DNA of 64,000 nt, taken from Ariolimax columbianus. Its lineage: Eukaryota; Mollusca; Gastropoda; Stylommatophora; Arionidae. How positions within the stretch are numbered: position 1 is the first letter of the stretch; each line of letters starts with the position of its first letter. The notes under the pieces were generated by a model. The model was not told the DNA's origin, did no database searches, and saw only the letters and a list, made by a program, of their open reading frames with translations. Both the position numbers and the translations under genes were made by a program. The stretch is from positions 60,304,331-60,368,330 of the forward strand of contig JAVGWX010000009.1 in assembly GCA_036924085.1 (NCBI GenBank). The letters are read 5' to 3'. Below are positions 54,070-64,000 of this stretch, piece after piece.

Positions 54070-54178
54070 GTACGAAGAAAAAGAAGAAGAAGAAGGACAT
54101 GACTGAGTTCGAACCCGGTGCTTTGGAATAATTGTGAAATGTACATTTCACTCCAAGGCCACTCTGCCTCATATGTGT
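54070..54178 (-). mobile_element. tRNA-like SINE head with GAA-type tract
   Basis: On the - strand GAGGCAGAGTGGCCTTGGAG and CACCGGGTTCGAACTCAGTC carry A-box-like and perfect B-box motifs. The acceptor-stem halves do not pair, so it is not a functional tRNA gene. A TTC-rich tract follows. Confidence 0.6.
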
Positions 54179-54214
54179 GTTTGAATATATCAAAGATATC
54201 CTTTTTTTTCTAAT

Positions 54215-54541
54215 TTAATTTTTTAACTTCGTACATCTCTGATAGTTTTGACGCCATCCAAAAAATTGAATCCTCTCCAAAAAGCTTTCAACATTATTTT
54301 GTTTCGGACCCTCATCGGCATCTAGTGAAAATGTACATCTGATATAGTCAGATTTGAATGATGACATTACTCCTTGGTCCATAAGCTGCAGCAAGAAAGT
54401 TTTGTTTGGAGGCCAAAACACAACTTTAATCACTTTGTGAGCCTCAATCACGCATCTTTGGTGGCTGGGAGCACTATCCAAGAGCAGTAGGATTTTAAAG
54501 AGAATATTCTGCTGTTTGTAATAATCCTCGACTACAGACAT
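54215..54541 (-). pseudogene. pogo/Tigger-like DDE transposase fragment
   Basis: ILFKILLLLDSAPSHQRCVI, IKVVFWPPNKTFLLQLMDQG and VMSSFKSDYIRCTF correspond to the LLLLDNAPSH.. / NI.V.FLPPNTTSLLQP.DQGVI..FK block of the DDE-1 domain. The second catalytic Asp (LLDSAPSH) and the third (MDQG) are present. The DNA-binding N-terminus and first Asp are missing. Confidence 0.9.
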
Positions 54542-54860
54542 GAACTACATAAACATAGACAGGGAAATTCTTACTCATCTGAAGTTAGCTGATGACATAG
54601 TCATCATCAGCCACGATGTCAAAGAAGTGGAGAAAAGCCTAAATGAACTCAGCAGAGCAAGTGTTGCAGCTGACCTCAAATCAATAGAAAGAAAACCCAG
54701 TTCATGCTAAAGAAGGAGACATGTGCCTTGGAGATTGTCCTGTCGAAAACATAAATTCGTATATCTACTTGGGCTAAGAGATCACAAACTCCCATTTAAT
54801 AAATCCGGAGATATCATGTAGGATAACAGGAGGCTAACTCAGCTTCAACTGAATTAAACC
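54541..54860 (+). pseudogene. RTE-like LINE fragment, left part of nested locus
   Basis: MNYINIDREILTHLKLADDI followed by VIISHDVKEVEKSLNELS keeps a LADD version of the catalytic box. VYLLGLRDHKLPF-like residues continue with damage. The fragment resumes at 57988 after two insertions. Confidence 0.82.
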
Positions 54861-54868
54861 CATACTGC

Positions 54869-55097
54869 GGGGACGGCGTGGTCTAGTGGTTAAGTGGCAC
54901 GGCTCACAATCCGAAGGTGTTACCCCGGGGAAGCAAACCCTTAGAAAATGCAGGAGGAAGGAGACCCTTACATAAAATGCATGCTGAAGTCGGATGCACT
55001 GGACCGACAGGCGCAAAATAAAAACCACAGTGCAACGCACACCGCCTTTGGGATTAGAGAAATAAGGCAAATGCAAAAAAAAACCACAAAAAAAAAT
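54869..55097 (+). mobile_element. S-A tRNA-derived SINE lacking its B box
   Basis: It is flanked by the 9-bp repeat CCATACTGC (54860-54868 and 55098-55106). The head GGGGACGGCGTGGTCTAGTG matches 7338. Relative to that copy about 32 bp including GGTTCGATCCC are deleted at GGTG. An A-rich tail is present. Confidence 0.9.
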
Positions 55098-55115
55098 CCA
55101 TACTGCAACAGATAC

Positions 55116-57975
55116 TTCTTCTTCTTCTTCTTCGTACGCAGTCAGACAGTAACCATTATTTTTTAGAAAAAAGCGGCGGTCATCCTGAGGCTGTCGCCAC
55201 TGCCATAGAGCTTGTCTTGCAGTTCCAATGGTGATGGCCACATCTGCTCTCTCTGATCCTCGTATGTCGGGCAGTTCTGCAGCAGATGTTCAGCGGTCAT
55301 TTTACCAGTACCGCACGGGCATTCGTCGGTACCACCTATCTTCAGTTTGTTGAATAGGTGGTACCTCAGTCTATTGTGGCCAGTGCGAAGTCTGAAGACA
55401 ACGACCTGCTCTTTTCGGTTCAACTGGTAATAGGCATCGTTTTTGGTGTAACCAGTATGTTCGGTTTCCCATTTGGTCATGTATCTGGCTTTGATAAGCC
55501 GTTTTGACTCTTCGTACGTCATACTAGTATCTGTTTGTGGTAGTCTTGTACCTTCTTTTGCCAGTCTGTCTGTCTTCTCGTTGCCTTGGATGTTGCAGTG
55601 CGATGGGACCCACTGTACCACTACCCTTTTTGGTGCGGACTGCTGGCACAGTTTGCAGAGTGCTGCTCTTAAGTCATTAAGCTCAGTGTTTTTCTGGCTT
55701 TTTAGCGCTGTGACTACGGCGAGAGCTTCTGTAAGCAGGACTATATGGCTTTCATTTTCATTGTGTGCCACCATTTCTTCCACTGCCGCCCTCAGTGCCT
55801 CCGCCTCCGCTCTGAAATTGCTTGTGTACTTATCAGTAGCGAAAGACAGTGTTATTTGTCTGCCATTTGGTAGGTTCAGGAATGCTCCTGCCCCTCCGTT
55901 CTGTGTAGTGTTTGTTACAGAACCGTCGGTGTATGCATGGGTCCAGTCCATGCTTGGGTAGCTTTTCGATATGAAGCTTAGGGTAGTATCTCTCCTTTCT
56001 TTTTCAGTCTGGCAGTTTTTGTTTCCAATACCTGGTATATTTTCTACCACCTCTGGAAATATATCCTGCCTCCAGGTAGGTTTTCGTACAGTAGTGATGG
56101 GTTTTGGTGTTGTTAGTGCGTTTATGGGATCTTCGTGCATCTTTGCTTTGGCTATTTCTGCAAAGTTTCTCCGCTTTAGTTTCCCATTTCCCAAATTGTT
56201 TAGTATGTGGTGCATTGGATGGTCAGTCAGTCTTCGGAGTTTCTCTGACTGCAGCTGGGCTCTGCAGTCTCTTCTATCGGTCATGGATTGCAGTTTTGTA
56301 ATCTTTTCAAGTTCTACAATTGGCGTTGACTTCATGCCACCTGTTATAACTCTCATGGCTTGGTTTTGAAGTTTGCTAACTTTATCGAAGTTCGCCTTTG
56401 CTGCTGTTGTCCATGCCGCAATGCCATACTCGAGAACTGGTCTCACTCTTCCAGTGTACAGTTTCTTTAGTATGCCTTCGTCTGCTCCCCAGCTTGTGCC
56501 AGCAAGTTTCCTCATGATTGCCATTCTTTCTCTGGCTCTCATTCGGTTTCTCTCGATCTGACTTTTCCATGTCATGCGCCGATCAAATGTGACTCCCAGA
56601 TAGGTTGGGTTGTCGTTTGGCTGCAGGAATTTGCCATTTAAACTTAATTTGGTATTTTGGGGTTTTATTGAAAGCGAGAATATTGTGCATGTGGTTTTCT
56701 CCTCGTTTATTTTGACCAGCCATGAGTTCGCCCACTCTTCCAGCGATGTTAGGGCCTGCTGCATCCGATTTCTTGCTATGGTGAGATTCTTTTCAGAGGT
56801 CCACATAGCCAGATCGTCTGCAAACATTGAGCTATGGACTTTCCTTGGTATATTCTCTGTAATGTCGTTTATATATACCAGGAAGAGTGTGGGAGACAAT
56901 ACTCCCCCTTGGGGTACTCCCTGCTCGAGTGTCACCTTTTTGCTCATCTGCCCTTGTACTTGGACTCTGGCCGTTCTTTGTTTGAGGCAGTGGTTGATCC
57001 ACTTGTACATTTTCCCACAAACATCACTTCTTCTTAGCTTGACTCTAAGTCCGTCTTTCCAGACTTTGTCAAATGCCTTTTCCAGATCCACCCAAACAGC
57101 TACTGTGTGTTTCTCTGTCTGGTAGGCATCTTCTATTTCCTGGGCTATGAGGATGACCTGGTCCTCAGTGGATCTGTGCTGTCTAAAGCCGGCTTGCTGT
57201 GGAATTAGTATTCGTTTTTCTTCCAGGTGCCACCTCAGTCTGGTGTTTATCATACGTTCCATCAGCTTGCCGACACAGCTCAGTAGGCTGATGGGCCTGT
57301 ATCCATTTGGATCTGTTTTGTCCTTTCCTGTTTTTGGTACTGGTACCAGTATTGCGTCTTTCCATGCCTGGGGTACAATTCCCCTTTTCCAGCTTTGGTT
57401 CAGGACCGATAGCAGTTTCCTCTTCGCTGTTTGGCCCAGCCCCATCAGCATTTCGTTTGTTATCCCGTCTTTTCCGGGAGATTTCCTTTTCTTTAATGTT
57501 CTCATAGCCTCTTCCATTTCGCTCATTGTTAATTTGGCCATCATGTGCTCTTCCGGTGCCGTATTGATGTTGTCGTGCCCCTTTAGCTCTTCGCTAATGT
57601 CTGTATGCTTATCTGCAGGGATCTCGATGTGGTTTGCTCTGGCATAGTGATCGACAAAAGCGTTTGCGGCTTTCTTACCTGGGAGCAAGTTTTCGCCCTG
57701 CTTGATGGTAATTTGTTTGTTTGACGGGGTTTCGTCGTTCATGGCTCTGACTAGCTTCCATAGCTTGTTCCCGTCTTTGTCCAGGCTTAGGCTTTCCGTT
57801 TTGTTTTTCCAGCTTTCTCTTGCTGTTTGCTTGAGAGTGTATTTGTATTTCTCCGTGGCGGCTTTGAGGGCGATGTTTGCCTCCATAGATTGTTCTCGCT
57901 CTGCCATGTTCCTAGCATTTGTTACTGCATCTTCCGCTTTCTGCAACTCATCATTCCAGTAGGGCTTATAGTTTT
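55116..57975 (-). mobile_element. LINE-A retrotransposon, 5'-truncated, long copy
   Basis: A perfect 12-bp target duplication TGCAACAGATAC lies at 55104-55115 and 57976-57987. The 3' end is (GAA)n (TTC at 55116-55130 on the + strand). The insertion sits inside an RTE fragment. It retains most of ORF2 but lacks the endonuclease, ORF1 and 5' UTR. Confidence 0.95.
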
Positions 57976-57976
57976 T
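55163..57976 (-). CDS. LINE-A polyprotein: reverse transcriptase + RNase H + zinc knuckle (5'-truncated)
   Basis: The frame is open from the truncation point (KNYKPYWNDELQKAED). No genuine start is present because the endonuclease half is missing. About 936 codons encode a linker (KKRKSPGKDGITNEML), RT blocks NGYRPISLL, QAGFRQHRSTEDQ, VDLEKAFDKVW, QGVPQGGVLSPTLF, catalytic FADDL and YLGVTFDRR, and a thumb (RPVLEYGIAAWTT). RNase H follows (THAYTDGSV, FRAEAEALRAA, VLLTEALAVV, WVPSHCNIQGNEKTDRLA), and then a knuckle CPCGTGKMTAEHLLQNC. The third RNase H acidic residue is Glu instead of Asp. A G-to-T change on the coding strand (TTC TAA instead of TTC GAA) stops the protein about seven residues early. 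The I/jockey group is likely because RNase H is present. The protein would prime reverse transcription at nicked DNA, but this copy cannot be autonomous. Confidence 0.93.
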   Translation of the reverse strand, partial: KNYKPYWNDELQKAEDAVTNARNMAEREQSMEANIALKAATEKYKYTLKQTARESWKNKTESLSLDKDGNKLWKLVRAMNDETPSNKQITIKQGENLLPGKKAANAFVDHYARANHIEIPADKHTDISEELKGHDNINTAPEEHMMAKLTMSEMEEAMRTLKKRKSPGKDGITNEMLMGLGQTAKRKLLSVLNQSWKRGIVPQAWKDAILVPVPKTGKDKTDPNGYRPISLLSCVGKLMERMINTRLRWHLEEKRILIPQQAGFRQHRSTEDQVILIAQEIEDAYQTEKHTVAVWVDLEKAFDKVWKDGLRVKLRRSDVCGKMYKWINHCLKQRTARVQVQGQMSKKVTLEQGVPQGGVLSPTLFLVYINDITENIPRKVHSSMFADDLAMWTSEKNLTIARNRMQQALTSLEEWANSWLVKINEEKTTCTIFSLSIKPQNTKLSLNGKFLQPNDNPTYLGVTFDRRMTWKSQIERNRMRARERMAIMRKLAGTSWGADEGILKKLYTGRVRPVLEYGIAAWTTAAKANFDKVSKLQNQAMRVITGGMKSTPIVELEKITKLQSMTDRRDCRAQLQSEKLRRLTDHPMHHILNNLGNGKLKRRNFAEIAKAKMHEDPINALTTPKPITTVRKPTWRQDIFPEVVENIPGIGNKNCQTEKERRDTTLSFISKSYPSMDWTHAYTDGSVTNTTQNGGAGAFLNLPNGRQITLSFATDKYTSNFRAEAEALRAAVEEMVAHNENESHIVLLTEALAVVTALKSQKNTELNDLRAALCKLCQQSAPKRVVVQWVPSHCNIQGNEKTDRLAKEGTRLPQTDTSMTYEESKRLIKARYMTKWETEHTGYTKNDAYYQLNRKEQVVVFRLRTGHNRLRYHLFNKLKIGGTDECPCGTGKMTAEHLLQNCPTYEDQREQMWPSPLELQDKLYGSGDSLRMTAAFF

Positions 57977-57987
57977 GCAACAGATAC

Positions 57988-58360
57988 GAAATGTGAACGT
58001 TAGGGCTCACACCTTCAACAGTGTCACTATTCCAGTCATGGTATATGGCTGCGAGGTGTGGAACCCATGGAAAGCTGATGCAGATATACTCAGCGTAGCC
58101 CAACGAGCGATGGAGCGAAGAACATTAAAGATTTTCATTCTAGACCAATTCCGCAACACACAGACTTCCTTCTCAGACTGTTACAAAAATACATATGGGC
58201 CAGCCGTGTATTGCGCATACTTGATAACAGATAAACACGTAGAGTGACGTCGTGGTGGCCATACAACATTAGCTACCTTCATGGGCAACTGAGGCTGAGG
58301 TGGAGAGATGGCAAAATGGAGGTCCTGGTACACCAAAGCAAAACAGCAAAATAAGTTTAC
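57988..58360 (+). pseudogene. RTE-like LINE fragment, right part of nested locus
   Basis: NVRAHTFNSVTIPVMVYGCE, VWNPWKADADILSVAQRAME and RRTLKIFILDQFRN match the ..PVM.YGCETW...A....L..AQRAMER.ML.I...D..RN block. It is continuous with 54541-54860 once the two insertions are removed. Confidence 0.85.
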
Positions 58361-58487
58361 TCAACATTTGGCTAACTGGCATCAGACACACATACCTACT
58401 TGAATGCAAAGATTTTGAGATTGAGACATAAAATTATCAGTGAACAAAGTCTTTCTATTTTTGGTTTTGAAATAAATGCTGTTGCTT

Positions 58488-58566
58488 GAAACATTCTTGT
58501 TTCGTCTATGGAACTGTTCTTGTTTCGTCGATGGAACTGTTCTTGTTTCGTCTATTGAACTGTTAC
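58488..58566. repeat. Short tandem repeat, about 25 bp x 3
   Basis: TTCTTGTTTCGTCTATGGAA followed by CTG recurs three times with single-base changes. Confidence 0.85.
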
Positions 58567-58655
58567 CTAACTCTACTTCTAGTGATATCACTGTAGGGTT
58601 GACCAACATTATTTTCTTTTTTGGGAAAATATTGTTTGAGAACAAATTTAGTATT

Positions 58656-59070
58656 TCTTCTTCTTCTTCTTCGTACGCAGTCAGACAGTAACCATTATTT
58701 TTTTCGAAAAAAGCAGCCATCATCCTGAGGCTGTCGACACTGCCATAGAGCTTGTCTAGTGTTGCCACTGGTGATGGCCACATCTGCTCTCTCTGATCCT
58801 CGTATGTCGGGCAGTTTTGCAGCAAATGCTCAGCGGTCATTTTCCCGGTACCACACGGGCATTTGTCGGTGCCACCTATCTTCAATTTGTTGAATAGGTG
58901 GTACCTCAGTCTGTTGTGGCCAGTGTGAAGTCTGAAGACCACGACCTGCTCTCTTCTGTTCAACTGGTAATAGGCATAGTTTTTGGTGTAGCCAGTATGT
59001 TCGGTTTCCCATTTAGTCATGTATCTAGCTCTAATAAGCCGTTTTGACTCTTCGTATGTCATACTAGTAT
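58656..59070 (-). mobile_element. LINE-A 3' piece (~415 bp) with target duplication
   Basis: The - strand coding MTYEESKRLIRARYMTKWET through the knuckle CPCGTGKMTAEHLLQNC ends in a frameshift near AAFFEK. The GAA tail lies at 58656-58672. The direct repeat CAAATTTAGTATT / CAAATTTAATATT (one mismatch) lies at 58643-58655 and 59071-59083. Confidence 0.9.
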
Positions 59071-59083
59071 CAAATTTAATATT

Positions 59084-60890
59084 TAACTTTATCCTAATAC
59101 TCTGGTGAAAAAAGAAAAATTATCCCATTTATCTTGGTAAACTTTTTACCTACAATTGTTTTTTGTTTTTAATGAAAACATCTTATTTCAAGATGTATCA
59201 ATTAGAAAAGCACTCATTAGTTCTTCATTGAACAAAATTAAATGACAGTAATTCAATAGTGATAAGTAATTCTCTTCATATGAAATCTACTCACTGTTAA
59301 TAATTAAAAATTAATGAGTAATTCATAGTAACAGTCAATATAACAATGTGTGGATGCTGTTGGTAATACAATTATAAAGTGATTTGTTCACTACAAAAAC
59401 AGAACAATATGCAGTTTGAGAATTAGTTACCAAAAACATATCAAGGTAGAGGGTAGATTAAAAAACAATTGTCATCTCTTCATGGAAAAATGCACATGTG
59501 TTGGTATCAGGTAATAGATAAATAAATTTGGACTAAGCTTTTGTGAAACTCGCCACCAAAAATATCAGATCTGAATGCGGCTAAAAATTGTGTTTTTCGT
59601 GTGTACATTGTGATTATTCAATGACCCAGATTCATGGCTATGGTCTTGTATTATTTGTACATCTCGAGTCTTGGCTCCTTCTCCGACTATAATTGGCAGG
59701 TACTTGTTTCTTAGCATGGTGTTTATTTCCTTGGTTTATCTTGTATTGTCTGATCATGTTCAAGAATTGTGTTGTAGGTTTTATGCCATTTTTGTATTGA
59801 AGGTTTCAGTTATTTTAATGTCTCTGTTTTGTTCACCCTACTGGTTTTACTTAATCTAGACCAAGTTCCTGTTTAGATAAATGTTGATTAAATAATTTAA
59901 AAAATTAATTTAGATTGCTACTTTTAAAGTATTTTGACCTATATTCTTGCCTAATCTTTATTATCCCTTATCTTGTACTGGATACACATACAGTTACAGG
60001 CTGCAGAAAATGCTTTCGTGGAATGCAGCCTGCAGGGCGTGATTTTGAGGCCCCTGGATTATAGGAGTGGTGTGGCTGATTTGGTCTTTAATCCATGTAT
60101 TTAACACCTTCTTCATCTTGTCAATTTATTTTGCGCCTTTTCTAGCAAATCTGGTATACACTGGTGTGGTGTTTTTAATTTCTTCTAACACCTTAGCATT
60201 TTTTTTTTACAGTTGAGCTGTGTAGGACAATGTACAAATAGCTTGTGACCTTTTTCATCGTTTGAGATGCTTTGTTCATTAAAACTTGATTAGCTCAAGA
60301 TTTTCAAGCAAATTGAGAACCTTATTGATTCTTTTAACTTTGTCACTGCACTTAGGTTCCATAATGGATATATTCACTCTTTCAGGACTTTGATTTTTTG
60401 AGGTTTGGACTAAATTAATTTTCAGTTTTGAAAGCAAAATCACTGCATGTCTTTTTTTACGTTACTACTTCACACCATAATATAGATAAACATATTAATA
60501 TTATATATCACCGGGACAGGAAATGGCTACGGGACATGAACATATCAGTAAATTGTTGATATTTGATTACTTGGTAGAATAAATAAGCTGTAAAAAATAA
60601 AAACATTTAATGGACCAGATAATATATAGATACAGTGGCCATTATTGTAAACAACACACTTTAATTGAAATAAACAACGCGTTTTTGACATAGATCATGC
60701 TCATTATAGTAAAATTTAGTTAAGGGAACTATTCTAGCCCTTAGCAGTAAAGTATTGGGTCACATAAAAACCTGAATCGCCGTCGTGCGGAAAAAAGCAA
60801 CTTTATGGTTTTGTTAGAGAGCCACTTTCGTGGCTAAAGGTCCGGAAAGAGTTGAACCAGAAAAATAAGTTGTATAGACTTTAACCACGC
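59084..60890. other. AT-rich intron 5 sequence, unassigned
   Basis: No gene or dispersed repeat was recognised. It is the longest stretch in the window without visible transposon debris and may be ordinary intronic sequence. Confidence 0.5.
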
Positions 60891-60897
60891 AAAAAAG

Positions 60898-61550
60898 GAT
60901 AGTATGAATACTGTACATGTGTCTTATAATCATGATATAAATATTGTACATGTGTCTTATAATCATGATATAAATACTGTACAAATGTCTTATAATCATG
61001 CTATAAATACTATACATGTGTCTAAAAATCATGATATAAATACTGTATATGTCTTATAATCATGATATAAATACTGTACATGTGTCTTATAATCATGATA
61101 TAAATACTGTACATGTGTCTTATAATCATGATATAAATACTGTACATGTGTCTTATAATCATGATATAAATACTGTACATGTGTCTTAAAATGATGATAT
61201 AAATACTGTACATGTATTATAATCATGATATAAATACTGTACATGTATCTTATAATCATGATATAAATACTGTACATGTGTCTTATAATCATGATATAAA
61301 TACTGTACATGTGTCTTAAAATCATGATATAAATAATGTACATGTGTCTTATAATCATGATATAAGTATTGTACATCTGTCTTATAATCACAATATAAAT
61401 ATTCTACATGTGTTTTATAATCACAATATGAATACTGTCTATGTGTCTTATAATCACAATATAAATACTCTACATGTGTTTTATAATCACGTCATGAATA
61501 CTGTACATGTGTCTTATAATTGCAACATGAATACAGTAATTATACTATTA
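60898..61550. repeat. Minisatellite, 33-bp unit, about 19 copies, before exon 6
   Basis: The unit is ATACTGTACATGTGTCTTAT plus AATCATGATATAA. Central units are nearly identical and edges are diverged. ATCATGAT and GTACATGT make each unit rich in short palindromes. Tyr/Ile/Met-rich frames are artefacts of the 33-bp period. Confidence 0.95.
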
Positions 61551-61743
61551 TCATAAAAATAACTGACCTGTTTGCTGTATCATCACAAAAATAATATAGT
61601 ATGAATTGTTTTGTTATTTTAATCACAAAAATAAGTCTATTAATATGTTTTTATAACAAATATGAGAGATTCAGTGCTGACAATTTCAAAACTTGCAAAA
61701 TATTTGTCAATAAATCTTTTAATTCAAATAATTCTATTTTTAG

Positions 61744-61791
61744 GATTTAAAACCAAGCAACATTGCTGTTAATGAGGACTGTGAGCTGAAG
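61744..61791 (+). CDS. MAPK14: p38 MAPK exon 6 (catalytic loop)
   Basis: The acceptor is TATTTTTAG and the donor is AAG|GTGAGT. Sixteen codons read DLKPSNIAVNEDCELK, nearly identical to human DLKPSNLAVNEDCELK. The first residue is the catalytic Asp of HRD, and the Asn of KPSN coordinates magnesium. The exon has phase 0 on both sides. It lies about 190 bp after a 33-bp minisatellite, and a LINE-A insertion follows about 95 bp downstream. Confidence 0.95.
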
Positions 61792-61884
61792 GTGAGTTAT
61801 GTTTGTGGTTCATGTTATCTTTCATTAAAAACTTGAGGCTGCAAAAATCAATTTTGATAATGCTGAGTTCCCTGCAGCGACTTC

Positions 61885-62475
61885 TTCTTCTGAAAAACCA
61901 GAAAAATACTGAACTTAACGATTTAAGAGCAGTACTCTGTCAATTATGCCAGCAGTCCGCACCAAAAAGAGTAGTGGTACAGTGGGTTCCATCCCACTGT
62001 AACATCCAAGGCAATGAGGAGGCAGACAGACTGGCAAAAGAAGGTGCAAGTCTACCACAACCAGATTCTAGTGTGACCTACGAAGAGTCCAAAAGGTTTA
62101 TTAGAACCAGATACATGGCCAAATGGGAAACAGAGCATACTGGCTACACAAAAAAATGATGCCTACTACCAGCTGAACAGAAGAGAGCAGATCATGGTCT
62201 TCAGACTGCGCACAGGCCACAACAGACTGAGGTGCCATCTTTTCAATAAACTGAAGATAGGTGGCACTGACGAATTTGTGGTACAGGGAAAATGACCGCT
62301 GAACATCTGCTGCAAAATTGCCCAACAAATGAGGACCAGAGAAGCCATCACCAGTGGCAACACTAGACAAGCTCTATGGCAGTGTCAACAGACTCAGGAT
62401 GACAGCTGCTTTCTTTGAACAAATTCAAGCTGACGTCTGACAGCGTACGAAGAAGAAGAAGAAGAAGAAGAAGAA
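61885..62475 (+). mobile_element. LINE-A 3' piece in intron 6, 5'-truncated
   Basis: It begins at KNQKNTELNDLRAVLCQL inside the RNase H domain. It continues through VVVQWVPSHCNIQGNEEADR and the post-RNase H segment with frameshifts at about 62150 and in the knuckle (CPCG lost), and ends CGAAGAAGAAG with several GAA repeats. It lies about 95 bp after exon 6. No clear target duplication was found. Confidence 0.9.
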
Positions 62476-62845
62476 GGACTCCTGGTATTCAAACATGTAG
62501 ATATATACCTGCTGGCAGGTAGCTGAAGGCTATCCATAGTATATTATTTTTTGTGTGCAATATTAACTTCCTGTGGCTTACTAGGAGTAAGGGATTGTGT
62601 ATTGGTTAGGAATTTCATTACTTTCAGAATTTTTCCAGACAGCGGCTAACATCCTATTCTTATCAATTTTCAACTGCCAAGGGTTCTTTTACCTGCACAG
62701 TGTGTTCGCAGGATCTCCAAAGTTTTTTTTCTCACTTTCCAATATGACTAGATACTGGTCCCATGGGACACTTGAAACTTGTGGAAATCGTAACCCCCAC
62801 CGTTTTGTGCTTTTTGTTTTTTTAGAGGCAAGTGCCTTTATCTTT
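62472..62845 (-). mobile_element. S-D SINE-like copy
   Basis: CTCCTGGTATTCAAACATGT, GCAGGTAGCTGAAGGCTAT, CAACTGCCAAGGGTTCTTTT and TGGAAATCGTAACCCCCACC correspond to S-D blocks at 7855-8270, in the same orientation and more diverged. Confidence 0.65.
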
Positions 62846-62867
62846 CAGCTATAGCTATAATGTTGAT

Positions 62868-63155
<288 letters not shown>

Positions 63156-64000
63156 GATATTGCCCTTTGTTATAAGTTTGGAGTAGTTCATGAGCTGCGC
63201 TCATGATTTGTTCCAGTGTGTATTTATTTAAGATGTTCTCAAGTTTCAAAGCAGACTAAAATTTGCCAAATTGATAACTGGCATTCAGGACTGTATTCAG
63301 TAGAAGTTTTGTACACTTAGGTAGTTCAGTTTTCCAATGTATAGCATCTTGTTGCAGTTTTAGCAGCGCAAAGTGGACAATGCTCACAGTTTCTAGTGTA
63401 GGAAATTGGGCCAACTTGGCTGCTAGAGCCTCGCTCGATAACGGACTAGGTTCACCTAAGAAATACATAAGGGACACCCTCCTTGAGCTGATAACACTCC
63501 CCTCAACCCTCCTATCACTGGAGGTTTCAAGTAAACTCTCCCTTCTTCGTATTCTCAGAAGACACGCTGATCAAAGGAAGTACAAAATACAGAGGTTCGA
63601 GAGAAGTTAAAGGGAAACCGAGAAAGCCAGATACAATACCAGGCCAACAATCGGAGGACCATATTCCTCGTTTAAACACACTCCTCTTGAAAATGTCCCA
63701 AGGCAGCGGAGTACTTTGCTCCCCTTGAGGAGTTTGCAGGGACCTCGGTCAACACACTCAGCATGAAACCACAAGGCCTTAAAGTTAAAGCTTCATCCCC
63801 GGATATTAGAAGTTCAATTCCCCTTCACTTTGGAGGAGACCTGGCAACAAGTTTCAGCACATAGTCGTGGCAGTGATCAATCAACACAACGGGCTACTGA
63901 TACCTAAGTGAACAGTTTTATTATTATTATCATAAGTATACTCTCTTGCACAGTGAACCATCTATCACTATCAATGGTCAGAAGTTGAAATCGGTGGAAC
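63156..64000. other. Intron 7 start, unassigned
   Basis: An open frame at 63380-63610 (MLTVSSVGNWANLAARASLD...) has no recognised motif. No p38 exon 8 (VDIWSVGC) was found before the window ends. Confidence 0.4.

Noticed and set aside
54100..54178. Candidate tRNA gene on the - strand
   Set aside because: A B box and an A-box-like motif are present, but the acceptor stem halves do not pair and a retroposon-type tract follows. A SINE head is the better reading.
61029..61391. Met-Ile-Tyr-rich frame on the - strand
   Set aside because: It arises from the 33-bp minisatellite with no start, domain or conservation evidence.

Overview
This window is eukaryotic, intron-rich DNA from a bilaterian animal. 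It carries six coding exons of one conserved gene, a p38-type stress-activated MAP kinase (MAPK11/14 group), on the + strand at 22890-63149. They correspond to vertebrate exons 2-7: kinase lysine, hinge and gatekeeper, HRD, DFG, and the TGY activation loop. Coding exon 1 was not found and the 3' exons lie beyond the window. All exon joins keep frame. Introns 2-6 are about 23.2, 3.0, 4.3, 8.0 and 1.2 kb. Intron 7 opens with a GC donor. The repeat content (RTE-like LINEs with an AP-endonuclease, LINEs with an RNase H domain, CR1-like LINEs, tRNA-derived SINEs, (GAA)n-tailed elements) resembles what I know of molluscan genomes, perhaps a gastropod. That is an inference and no species is claimed.

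Almost everything else is transposable-element debris and tandem repeats. Names used here: LINE-A is an RNase H-bearing jockey/I-group-like LINE with a (GAA)n tail. S-A, S-C, S-D and S-G are SINE-like families with tRNA-like heads. S-B is a SINE-like family of about 365 bp ending in (GAA)n. S-F is a composite element with a variable 36-38 bp tandem repeat, a unique body and a (CAA)n tail. One nearly intact but 5'-truncated LINE-A copy (55116-57975, - strand, 12-bp target duplication) encodes reverse transcriptase, RNase H and a zinc knuckle.

Layout: 1-22.9 kb is upstream or intron 1 sequence with RTE and LINE fragments, SINEs and five large minisatellites (units of 34, 45, 36, 52 and about 30 bp). 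22.9-46.3 kb is exon 2 and the 23-kb intron 2. It holds an internally deleted mariner with both terminal repeats, a TTAA-flanked piggyBac-like MITE, RTE and LINE-A mosaics, a CR1 copy and two SINE-associated minisatellites. 46.3-53.7 kb contains exons 3-5 with LINE and SINE debris. Exon 4 is preceded by a minisatellite made of repeated copies of its own 3' splice-site region. 53.7-61.8 kb is intron 5, with a pogo/Tigger-like transposase relic and an RTE fragment split by a SINE and by the long LINE-A copy. 61.8-64 kb holds exons 6 and 7 and more LINE and SINE pieces.

No prokaryotic-style operon, CRISPR array, functional rRNA or tRNA gene was seen. The points most worth checking are the exon-4 splice-site minisatellite (one decoy acceptor would add 42 nt in frame), the VNTR-carrying composite SINE family, and the recurrent ~400-bp LINE-A pieces that share nearly the same 5' end.
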